DNA of 5,392 nucleotides from an uncultured Ruminococcus sp. (GTDB lineage Bacteria > Bacillota > Clostridia > Oscillospirales > Ruminococcaceae), in NCBI GenBank assembly GCA_900539095.1, contig UQAR01000101.1, forward strand, positions 1 to 5,392, read 5' to 3'. The notes under the pieces were generated by a model, which made no database searches, was not told the DNA's origin, and saw only the letters and a list, made by a program, of their open reading frames with translations. The translations under genes and the position numbers were made by a program. This document shows, piece after piece, positions 1-5,343 of the stretch (its first letter is position 1; each line of letters opens with the position of its first letter).

Positions 1-49
1 ACGAGATTCGCCTTAGTCTCGTGGGCTCGGAGATGTGTATAAGAGACAG
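1..49 (+). other. Nextera i7 sequencing adapter (artefact)
   Basis: This is not genomic sequence. It reads as the last 7 bases before the i7 index (ACGAGAT), an 8-base index (TCGCCTTA, i.e. TAAGGCGA in the index read, which I recall as N701), the i7 linker GTCTCGTGGGCTCGG, and the 19-base Tn5 mosaic end AGATGTGTATAAGAGACAG. The exact reverse complement closes the contig. Genomic sequence begins at base 50. Confidence 0.98.
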
Positions 50-67
50 TAGCAAGAAAGTGATAAA

Positions 68-970
68 GTGAATATAAATTACGAATATTATAAGATATTT
101 TATTATGCCGCAAAGAACCGCAGCTTTTCAAGAACGGCAAAAGTGCTGCTCACAAATCAGCCTAATATCACAAGGGTGATAAAAATACTCGAAGGAGAAC
201 TTGGCTGCACGCTTTTCAATCGAATGAAAAACGGCGTCACGCTTACCCCTGAAGGAGAGATACTTTACGAGCACATCTCAAAGGCGGTGGAACTTATTAC
301 AGAGGGCGAAGATGAGATCTCAAAAGCCAACGACCTGCAAAGCGGAACTGTCACCATAAGTGTGACGGAGACCGCACTTCACGGCGTTATGCTGCCACTT
401 CTCAATGAGTTCCATGAAAGATATCCGGGAATAAAAATAAAGCTGCTGAACCATTCAACCCCTCAGGCACTGACTGCTCTCAAAAGCGGCATTGCAAACC
501 TTGCTGTGGTAACAACGCCGATAAGCACAGAGGGCTCGCTGAATTTTCATAAGCTCAGAGAGTTCCGTGAACTTATCATATGCAGCACAAAGCTAAAGGA
601 TCTTGCAAAGCGAACGCTCACTCTTGAGGAACTTTGCAGCCACCCTATAATATCACTTAACCGAAACACAAGGACATATGATTTCTATTCCGATTTCTTT
701 TTCCAGCATGGAATAGATTTTCAGCCGGATATAGAGGTCGCAACTGCCGATCAGATAATGCCGCTTGTGAAAAGCAACCTTGGCATAGGTCTTATACCTG
801 AACCAATGGCACAAAGCGGCGATGTTTATATTCTGAAAACTGATGAAGAGTTTCCAAAGAGGAGCATCGTTCTTGCAGAAAATGCAGACAAAAAACTCAA
901 TGCCGCCGCTACAGAGATACAAAAAATGATACTGAAAAAGTGTAATATGTTTGCAAATGCTGAGATATGA
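68..970 (+). CDS. LysR-type transcriptional regulator
   Basis: DNA-binding regulator of the LysR family, 300 residues, the usual length. Residues 1-60 are the winged helix-turn-helix: the scanning segment runs about 18-42 (SFSRTAKVLLTNQPNITRVI), followed by the family pattern LGCTLFNR and a wing ending in LTPEG. Residues 62-90 form the linker helix. Residues 93-290 are the periplasmic-binding-protein-like effector domain, opening with GTVTISV and containing the typical NLGIGLIPE stretch at 237-245. The start is GTG at 68. An in-frame TAG at 50-52 directly after the adapter rules out an earlier start, and the purine-rich AAGAAAG at 54-60 is only a weak ribosome binding site. The gene precedes the unknown protein and the ThrE-type exporter on the same strand with a 23-base gap, rather than being divergent as many LysR genes are. 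I infer that it controls this operon. The effector is unknown; an amino acid is a guess from the exporter. Confidence 0.93.
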   Translation: MNINYEYYKIFYYAAKNRSFSRTAKVLLTNQPNITRVIKILEGELGCTLFNRMKNGVTLTPEGEILYEHISKAVELITEGEDEISKANDLQSGTVTISVTETALHGVMLPLLNEFHERYPGIKIKLLNHSTPQALTALKSGIANLAVVTTPISTEGSLNFHKLREFRELIICSTKLKDLAKRTLTLEELCSHPIISLNRNTRTYDFYSDFFFQHGIDFQPDIEVATADQIMPLVKSNLGIGLIPEPMAQSGDVYILKTDEEFPKRSIVLAENADKKLNAAATEIQKMILKKCNMFANAEI

Positions 971-980
971 CATACATGAA

Positions 981-985
981 AGGAG
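981..985 (+). promoter_or_regulatory. Ribosome binding site deciding the start of the second gene
   Basis: AGGAG, within AAAGGAGAT, lies 8 bases before the ATG at 994. An in-frame ATG at 967 overlaps the LysR stop codon as ATGA, but it lacks a comparable site and would place this motif inside the coding region. The start at 994 is preferred. Confidence 0.8.
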
Positions 986-993
986 ATAATAAT

Positions 994-1791
994 ATGCCTA
1001 CAGTTTTGCCAAAAGAAAATGAAGTCGAACAGTTTTTTTCAAGGATAATGGCATCGGAAGGAGCTTGCGAAAGGCTCAGCAGCGTGCTTTACGATCACCT
1101 TAACGACGACGATATGCAGACCGATCCTGACCCAAAACATCTTGTGCAGGTGCTTTTGACCGCATATACGAACGGTGATATAAGTGCACTTCTGCTGGAG
1201 CTTTGTGGAAGAAGTCTTTTCGATCTGCTGAGAGAGGCATACCTTATACCAAAGCGTTTTCACGGAAAAGCCGGAAAAAATCCTGAACTCCTTACGACCC
1301 CTGAAGGCGATGTCATTGAAGAAAAGAAAAAGCTTGTCACAAAGCATGAGTTCGAGAAATTTCGTGATGTGTACAAAAACCACAGCTGTGCACCACGTTC
1401 AAAGCTTTATCTTGCAGACGGATATGACCTTATGAGGGTCTATACCGACGGAATGAACATTAAGGAAAAGCGTGTTGACAAAAGACGTGGCGTGATTATA
1501 CTTTACGCCCTGCCTGACACTGTAAAGCTTGGACTTTCCGAGGCTCAGACCTATGATGTTATATGGAATACTTTCCACAAGATACAGCAGACTGCCCCAA
1601 CTGCAATGGTCTATTACGGACAAGAAACAGGCGAAAAGGCTGGAAAATCATTTGATGAGATTGGCGTTTTACTGCCTGTTCATCAGTTTGAAAAGAAAAT
1701 GCTCATGCACCTCAGCGAGATAGACGGCATTGTGCTTGCCTGCCGTGAGGAAATGATGAAAAAAGCAGGCTCAGACAGCCTTGACCTTTAA
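994..1791 (+). CDS. Unrecognised 265-residue protein in the LysR-ThrE operon
   Basis: I do not recognise this family. The product is 265 residues from the ATG at 994, chosen for its strong AGGAG site; the open frame reaches back to 967. No signal peptide or membrane segment is visible, so it is probably cytosolic. The N-terminal part (about 1-85) looks helical. A lysine-rich charged stretch follows at about 90-125. The C-terminal half (about 135-250) looks like an alpha/beta domain: RRGVIILYALPD at 164-175, TAMVYYGQETGE at 203-214 and FDEIGVLLPVHQFEKKM at 220-236, with a last segment EIDGIVLACREEM at 242-254. No catalytic motif is evident. Codon use resembles its neighbours, so it is a real gene. 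It sits 23 bases after the LysR gene and 18 before the exporter, suggesting a role linked to that transport unit, though the sequence alone gives no function. Confidence 0.82.
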   Translation: MPTVLPKENEVEQFFSRIMASEGACERLSSVLYDHLNDDDMQTDPDPKHLVQVLLTAYTNGDISALLLELCGRSLFDLLREAYLIPKRFHGKAGKNPELLTTPEGDVIEEKKKLVTKHEFEKFRDVYKNHSCAPRSKLYLADGYDLMRVYTDGMNIKEKRVDKRRGVIILYALPDTVKLGLSEAQTYDVIWNTFHKIQQTAPTAMVYYGQETGEKAGKSFDEIGVLLPVHQFEKKMLMHLSEIDGIVLACREEMMKKAGSDSLDL

Positions 1792-1795
1792 AAAC

Positions 1796-1800
1796 GGAAG
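1796..1800 (+). promoter_or_regulatory. Ribosome binding site of the ThrE-like gene
   Basis: GGAAG, followed by TGAT, lies 9 bases before the ATG at 1810. It supports this start over the internal ATG at codon 11 (1840), which is preceded only by an A-rich run. Confidence 0.6.
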
Positions 1801-1809
1801 TGATACTGA

Positions 1810-3138
1810 ATGTCACAAACTATAGTTAAGAAAAATCACATGGATATCCCATGGCACGATTTCACAGACGCCGAAAAGGACGAGCCAGTATCAAAGGCGA
1901 GCCTAAAAGAAAAAGCCTCTGTTATAGGCAGGGTGGGAATGATGTTTCTCTCCTGCGGAACGGGAGCGTGGCGTGTGAGAAGTTCCATGAACACCATGTC
2001 GGAATGTATGGGACTGACCTGCACAGCAGATATCGGGCTTATGTCCATAAACTATACCTGTTTTGACGGAGAGGCTTGCTTTTCGCAGTCTCTTTGCCTT
2101 ACTAACACGGGAGTAAACAATTCAAAGCTAACACGTCTTGAAATTTTCATCAACGATTTTGTCAGCCGCTGCGATAGTTTGACTTGCGAACAGGTCCACA
2201 ATGAACTTGACGATATCGAAAAGATACACGGACTTTACTCGCCGCCTGTTTTGGGTCTTGCGGCGGCACTTGCCTGCGGAGCGTTCACATTCCTGCTTGG
2301 CGGTGGACTGACCGAGATGATATGTGCATTTTTCGGTGCAGGCATTGGCAATTATGTGCGGAGCAAATTCACAAAGCACCACCTTACCCTTGTGCTTGGA
2401 ATAGTTGCCTCAGTATCGGCGGCGTGCCTTTCATATGCAGGGCTGTTTGAACTTGCGAAAATACTTTTCAATATAAAAATGCAGCATGAGGCAGGCTACA
2501 TATGTGCAATGCTTTTTATTATACCTGGTTTTCCGTTCATCACAAGCGGCATAGACCTTTCAAAGCTCGATATGCGTTCGGGCATCGAGCGGCTGACCTA
2601 CGCCCTCATCATTATAATTGTAGCCACAATGACGGCGTGGTTAATGGCACTTATCCTGCACCTTACGCCAATGGACTTTTTGCCTCTGCACCTTACCTTA
2701 TGGCAGTTCATACTGTTCAGACTTGCAGCAAGTTTCTGCGGGGTTTTCGGATTTTCCGTTATGTTCAACAGCCCTGTCAAGCTTGCAGCCTCTGCGGCAG
2801 TTATAGGTGCACTTGCAAACACTCTGAGATTGGAACTTGTTGACCTTGTTTCATTTCCTCCGGCAGCTGCTGCGTTTGTGGGGGCATTCACCGCAGGCAT
2901 ACTCGCCTCACTGCTGAAAAAGTATGTGGGCTATCCGAGAATATCCATAACCGTTCCGTCCATAGTCATAATGGTTCCGGGATTATATCTTTACAAGGCT
3001 TTCTATAATTTGGGCGTCATGTCCCTTGAAACATCTGCGTCATGGCTTGCGTCTGCTCTGCTGATAATACTAGCTCTGCCTTTGGGGCTTATCTTCGCTA
3101 GGATAATTACGGACAGGTCATTTAGGTGTTGTACCTAA
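1810..3138 (+). CDS. thrE: Threonine/serine exporter, ThrE family, fused two-domain form
   Basis: Membrane protein of 442 residues resembling the ThrE amino acid exporters, which in characterised members (Corynebacterium ThrE) export threonine and serine using the membrane potential. Residues 1-35 are a hydrophilic tail. Residues 36-250 match the ThrE N-terminal domain (DUF1212-type): a soluble part with CGTGAWRVRSSM at 49-60, then hydrophobic segments at about 146-164, 166-182, 192-214 and 229-247, closing with IIPGFPFITSGIDL at 237-250. Residues 262-435 match the ThrE_2 domain, with segments near 262-284, 296-316, 323-340, 351-369, 378-398 and 410-432 and the motif PSIVIMVPGLYLYKAF at 383-398. 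That is about ten membrane segments. Many bacteria carry the halves as two genes (YjjP/YjjB type); here they are one chain, as in Corynebacterium. It is the last gene of the LysR operon. The family call is firm; the substrate is inferred. Confidence 0.88.
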   Translation: MSQTIVKKNHMDIPWHDFTDAEKDEPVSKASLKEKASVIGRVGMMFLSCGTGAWRVRSSMNTMSECMGLTCTADIGLMSINYTCFDGEACFSQSLCLTNTGVNNSKLTRLEIFINDFVSRCDSLTCEQVHNELDDIEKIHGLYSPPVLGLAAALACGAFTFLLGGGLTEMICAFFGAGIGNYVRSKFTKHHLTLVLGIVASVSAACLSYAGLFELAKILFNIKMQHEAGYICAMLFIIPGFPFITSGIDLSKLDMRSGIERLTYALIIIIVATMTAWLMALILHLTPMDFLPLHLTLWQFILFRLAASFCGVFGFSVMFNSPVKLAASAAVIGALANTLRLELVDLVSFPPAAAAFVGAFTAGILASLLKKYVGYPRISITVPSIVIMVPGLYLYKAFYNLGVMSLETSASWLASALLIILALPLGLIFARIITDRSFRCCT

Positions 3139-3139
3139 A
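3121..3139 (+). repeat. Hairpin over the stop codon of the exporter gene
   Basis: TTTAGGT and ACCTAAA form a perfect 7-base stem around the loop GTTGT, enclosing the TAA stop at 3136-3138. A second small hairpin follows at 3149-3163 (ATAGC, loop CTAAA, GCTAT). Neither is GC-rich or directly followed by a T run, so termination here would be weak. They could protect the 3' end of the operon transcript or attenuate read-through into the next gene. Confidence 0.35.
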
Positions 3140-3186
3140 ATCTTAGTCATAGCCTAAAGCTATACCGAACCCACATAAAAAACTAT

Positions 3187-3215
3187 TTTACTATTACATC
3201 TTTTTATGCTATACT
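3187..3215 (+). promoter_or_regulatory. Sigma-A-type promoter with extended -10
   Basis: The -10 box TATACT (3210-3215) is preceded by TGC, giving the extended form TGnTATACT. TTTACT at 3187-3192 matches TTGACA at four of six positions with an ideal 17-base spacer. The predicted start of transcription is near 3222, leaving a leader of about 44 bases. That is too short for a SAM riboswitch or T-box, so control is more likely by a DNA-binding protein. Confidence 0.75.
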
Positions 3216-3242
3216 AATTACTAGTAAACCGATAGGAATTAG
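3214..3242. promoter_or_regulatory. Putative operator dyad at the methionine-synthase-like promoter
   Basis: CTAATTACTA (3214-3223) and TAGGAATTAG (3233-3242) are inverted copies matching at 9 of 10 positions around the 9-base centre GTAAACCGA. The site starts in the last two bases of the -10 box and covers the predicted transcription start, the classic place for a repressor. From memory, the TAGGAATTA-type half sites resemble operators of Rrf2-family regulators of cysteine metabolism (CymR-like). The dyad is directly seen; the regulator is inferred, and none is encoded in the window. A 10-base palindrome, TTACTAGTAA (3218-3227), overlaps the left arm. Confidence 0.5.
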
Positions 3243-3252
3243 ACTATGAAAA

Positions 3253-3258
3253 AGAGGT
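3253..3258 (+). promoter_or_regulatory. Ribosome binding site of the methionine-synthase-like gene
   Basis: AGAGGT lies 7 bases before the ATG at 3266 in an otherwise A-rich, open leader, which suggests efficient initiation. Confidence 0.7.
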
Positions 3259-3265
3259 AATAAAA

Positions 3266-4384
3266 ATGAGCAATAATATCAAAGCACCATGCCGCTACGA
3301 TTTTGTGGGCAGCTTTCTCAGACCTGACTATCTGAAAAAGGCAAGAGCAGATTTTGAAAACGGCACTATCACAGCCGAGCAGCTTAAAGAGGTAGAGGAT
3401 AAGGCTATCCTTGATCTCGTTGCAAAGCAGAAAAAGGCTGGTTATCATATCATCACTGACGGAGAGTTTCGCAGAGCAACATGGCATCTTGACTTTATGT
3501 GGGGCTTTAACGGCGTTGGTCACAGCAAGACACAGACTGGTCTGCCATTCCATGGCGAGGCCGCAATGATAGACGATACATACCTCACAGGCAAGGTATC
3601 AGTTGGCGACCACCCATTTGTTGAGCACTTCAAGTTCGTTAAGACTCTCGAGGACGAGAACACAGCTGCAAAGCAGACTATCCCTGCACCTGCACAGTTT
3701 CTTGAGCAGATGATAATGCCTTTCGCACTGGAGAACACAAAGAAGTATTATGACGATACAGAAGAGCTTGTTCAGGATATCGCAAAGGGCTACAGAAAAG
3801 TCATCGCTGACCTTTATGCAGCAGGCTGCCGCAACATTCAGTTCGACGACTGCTCATGGGGCATGATAGTTGACCCTAATGCAAAGGCTATTTTTGAAGT
3901 TGACGACGCAGGTCTTGAGGATATAAAAAGACTTCTGTTGAGAATAAACAACCTTGCTATCGAGGGCAAGCCTGAGGATCTTGTTATCACAACACACGTT
4001 TGCCGTGGTAACTTCCACTCAACATATGCAAGCAGCGGTGCTTATGACAGCGTTGCAGAAACACTTTTCGCAGGCGAAAATGTAAGTGCATATTATCTTG
4101 AATTTGACGACGAGCGTTCAGGCGGTTTCGAGCCTTTGAAGGCAGTAAGCGGCGACAAAAAGGTCGTTCTCGGACTTATCACATCAAAGAAACCTGAACT
4201 TGAGGACAAGCAGGCTGTTATCGACCGTATCCACGAGGCTGCAAAGTACATCTCACTTGACAGACTTTGCCTTAGCCCACAGTGTGGTTTTGCGTCCTGC
4301 GAGATAGGCAACAAGCTCACAGAGGAGGAACAGTGGGCAAAGCTTGCTCTTGTTAAGGAGATCGCCGAAGAAGTTTGGGGATAA
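3266..4384 (+). CDS. Cobalamin-independent methionine synthase-like protein (MetE C-terminal domain, YxjG type)
   Basis: A 372-residue single-domain relative of MetE. The family transfers a methyl group to homocysteine through a zinc-bound thiolate in a cytosolic TIM barrel. All four zinc ligands are visible: His244 and Cys246 (THVCRGN), Glu279 (YYLEFDDERSG) and Cys340 (LSPQCGFAS). The Glu-Cys spacing of 61 equals that of E. coli MetE as I recall it, while Cys246-Glu279 is about 11 residues longer. Homocysteine-contact candidates are Glu67 (DGEFRR) and Asp194 (IQFDD). The N-terminal half of full MetE, needed for polyglutamyl-folate use, is absent, so the methyl donor is uncertain. This matches the short YxjG/YxjH-type proteins of Firmicutes, often annotated as 5-methyltetrahydropteroyltriglutamate-homocysteine methyltransferase. 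It has its own promoter, possible operator and terminator, so it is probably monocistronic. It ends in tandem stops (TAA TAA, 4382-4387). Frequent AAG lysine codons, unlike the upstream genes, hint at high expression. Confidence 0.92.
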   Translation: MSNNIKAPCRYDFVGSFLRPDYLKKARADFENGTITAEQLKEVEDKAILDLVAKQKKAGYHIITDGEFRRATWHLDFMWGFNGVGHSKTQTGLPFHGEAAMIDDTYLTGKVSVGDHPFVEHFKFVKTLEDENTAAKQTIPAPAQFLEQMIMPFALENTKKYYDDTEELVQDIAKGYRKVIADLYAAGCRNIQFDDCSWGMIVDPNAKAIFEVDDAGLEDIKRLLLRINNLAIEGKPEDLVITTHVCRGNFHSTYASSGAYDSVAETLFAGENVSAYYLEFDDERSGGFEPLKAVSGDKKVVLGLITSKKPELEDKQAVIDRIHEAAKYISLDRLCLSPQCGFASCEIGNKLTEEEQWAKLALVKEIAEEVWG

Positions 4385-4404
4385 TAAACAAACGGATATA
4401 TACG

Positions 4405-4437
4405 AAAAAAGAGCTGAGGGTCACTCGGCTCTTTTTT
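4405..4437. terminator. Strong intrinsic terminator, probably bidirectional
   Basis: A six-base A run, the stem GAGCTGAG (4411-4418), the loop GGTCA (4419-4423), the stem CTCGGCTC (4424-4431, one T-G pair) and a six-base T run (4432-4437). The A and T runs pair too, extending the stem to 14 bases. It lies 20 bases after the stop of the methionine-synthase-like gene. On the minus strand it also ends in a T run, so it can stop transcripts of the converging GIY-YIG operon. Confidence 0.9.
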
Positions 4438-4495
4438 GTTCATAACATTTGATAAACTGTTTTTTATCCATTTAGTCCGAAAAATGTACAATAAA

Positions 4496-4517
4496 TATAT
4501 CATACCTTATTGATATA
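4496..4517. repeat. AT-rich inverted repeat
   Basis: TATATCA (4496-4502) and TGATATA (4511-4517) are a perfect 7-base inverted repeat around the 8-base spacer TACCTTAT, in AT-rich DNA downstream of the minus-strand genes. With this composition a chance occurrence is plausible, and no function is evident. Confidence 0.25.
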
Positions 4518-4543
4518 CACTTTCCTATTAAGACTATTCTCCA

Positions 4544-4651
4544 TTACCTATTATTGGGGTCATAGGCATATGCACTTATGGCAGAAAAAATCGCCAGTGC
4601 CATAGTAGCACCAGCGACTATACTTCGTTTTAAAACATTTTTAAGCACCAT
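4544..4651 (-). CDS. 35-residue ORF consisting of a signal peptide (small secreted peptide or gene remnant)
   Basis: Not a family I know, but the product has the full layout of a type I signal peptide: a basic start (MVLKNVLKRS), a hydrophobic core at 11-25 (IVAGATMALAIFSAI), and a cleavage site after Ala29 (SAYA), leaving only the tail YDPNNR before TAA. The ATG at 4651 has no good ribosome binding site. An in-frame stop sits 12 bases upstream of it, so the frame cannot extend far. A better-placed ATG at 4668, with AAGGCGAG-like sequence before it, opens a three-codon frame (Met-Asn-Lys-stop) out of phase with this ORF. The ORF lies 35 bases downstream of the GIY-YIG gene, before the shared terminator. 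It is either the 5' end of a decayed secreted-protein gene, one with a sequencing indel, or a genuine exported mini-peptide. Such a clean signal-peptide pattern is unlikely by chance. Confidence 0.45.
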   Translation of the reverse strand: MVLKNVLKRSIVAGATMALAIFSAISAYAYDPNNR

Positions 4652-4686
4652 AAGCTTTATTTATTCATATGTATCTCGCCTTTGAC

Positions 4687-5211
4687 CTAGCAAGCGTCTG
4701 CATCTATATGACGGATAACACTTCTTTTGTTCAGGGCAGCCAAGAAAGCCTGCCTCCTAGTATCGTTGAATGGTATGATAGCAAGGTCTGCTCCAGAATA
4801 TGTAGTATCGTACTTTGGATAGTCGCAGCTTTGTAAGTAAGGTTTCTCCTTCATAATAGTCTGCGTTTCTAGCAATTTTCTCTTCTCATAGTCCTCTTCT
4901 TTACCCACAAGTTCAAGCTTGAATTTCACAATATTGTTTATAAGTTCGAACTCAGTGATACCAGTCCAGTATTTGGTATACCTTCCCAACCAACGTTTGC
5001 AATGCTCCTTCAGTCTCGACTGCACATCAATGGACTCTCCCACATACATAGGGATTTTAAATCTCTCTCCATATCTGTTCCACGAAATGCTTGCCATATA
5101 GCAACCACTGACGTGTCCTGCGTCAGTAGTTAAAAGACCCTGCGGGTCTTCCACAAAATTGAGTACCCCTGTAGAATTTTCATCGAACCACTTATTTGCT
5201 ATGTTTGACAT
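4687..5211 (-). CDS. GIY-YIG domain protein
   Basis: A 174-residue protein with a GIY-YIG nuclease-type domain at about 33-130. The first motif is GCY (36-38) for GIY. The second is MYVGESIDVQSRLKEH (55-70) for YIG and the catalytic helix: Tyr56, Gly58, Arg66 and His70 have the same spacing as in I-TevI (YVG, eight residues from Gly to Arg, four more to His). Glu115 (LLETQTIMKEKP, 113-124) is the candidate metal-binding glutamate. The Asn usual a few residues later appears replaced by Gln127. The 17 residues between the two tyrosines exceed the classic 10-11, suggesting a longer loop. Known members cut DNA in homing, repair or restriction; the role here is unknown. With no zinc-finger or helix-turn-helix module visible it is not a typical complete homing enzyme. 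The ATG at 5211 has a near-perfect ribosome binding site and is separated by one codon from the stop of the upstream gene, so translation is probably coupled. Confidence 0.85.
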   Translation of the reverse strand: MSNIANKWFDENSTGVLNFVEDPQGLLTTDAGHVSGCYMASISWNRYGERFKIPMYVGESIDVQSRLKEHCKRWLGRYTKYWTGITEFELINNIVKFKLELVGKEEDYEKRKLLETQTIMKEKPYLQSCDYPKYDTTYSGADLAIIPFNDTRRQAFLAALNKRSVIRHIDADAC

Positions 5212-5214
5212 ATT

Positions 5215-5343
5215 TTACACCTCCTGATCTGACTTTTCCCTAGTTCTGCACAGCCACTGTACCATGATCTGATTTATCTCTTTAAGAGCAGGACTGTCTT
5301 TGTCAGTCAACAGCATCTCGATGAGAATAGCCCCCATCTGAGC
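5215..5343 (-). CDS. 3' end of an unidentified gene, cut by the adapter
   Basis: Partial frame of 42 residues plus TAA (5215-5217), open up to the adapter junction at 5343; the true start is outside the sequenced insert. The visible C-terminus reads MGAILIEMLLTDKDSPALKE, then EINQIMVQWLCRTREKSDQEV-stop in overlapping numbering, and looks like an amphipathic helical tail of a soluble protein. I cannot assign a family. It supplies the ribosome binding site of the GIY-YIG gene and is in the same reading frame as it (TAA, AAT, ATG), which supports both as real operon partners. It was too short and open-ended to be called as a full ORF. Confidence 0.6.
   Translation of the reverse strand, partial: AQMGAILIEMLLTDKDSPALKEINQIMVQWLCRTREKSDQEV
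5217..5225 (-). promoter_or_regulatory. Ribosome binding site of the GIY-YIG gene, inside the upstream gene's end
   Basis: On the minus strand this reads AGGAGGTGT, close to the ideal anti-16S match, with the AGGAGGTG core ending 6 bases before the ATG at 5211. It is made by the last codons (Gln-Glu-Val-stop) of the upstream reading frame, which ties the two genes into one operon. Confidence 0.85.

Noticed and set aside
967..993. Earlier start for the unknown protein, overlapping the LysR stop as ATGA
   Set aside because: The AGGAG site 8 bases before 994 fits the later ATG much better, and the added residues would be encoded by the ribosome binding site itself.
1039..1383. 114-codon minus-strand ORF
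   Set aside because: It is antisense to the second operon gene, shows no family features, and has the composition of a shadow frame.
2502..2843. 113-codon plus-strand ORF inside the exporter gene
   Set aside because: It is a shadow in another frame, rich in Cys, His and Tyr, with the well-supported ThrE frame covering it.
3121..3163. Two hairpins as a terminator after the exporter gene
   Set aside because: Stems are only 7 and 5 bases and AT-rich, with no T run directly behind; they are kept only as a low-confidence repeat.
3222..3265. Riboswitch in the leader of the methionine-synthase-like gene
   Set aside because: About 44 bases is too short for SAM or T-box elements, and there is no leader terminator.
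4093..4503. 136-codon minus-strand ORF
   Set aside because: It lies mostly antisense to the methionine-synthase-like gene, crosses the terminator, is rich in Ser and Arg without motifs, and has no ribosome binding site.
4544..4565. CCTAT (4547-4551) and ATAGG (4562-4566) as a second copy of the promoter dyad
   Set aside because: The arms are only 5 bases, the spacing differs, and the site lies in the minus-strand mini-ORF without a promoter.
4919..5101. 60-codon plus-strand ORF
   Set aside because: It is antisense to the GIY-YIG gene, whose motifs and ribosome binding site are clear.
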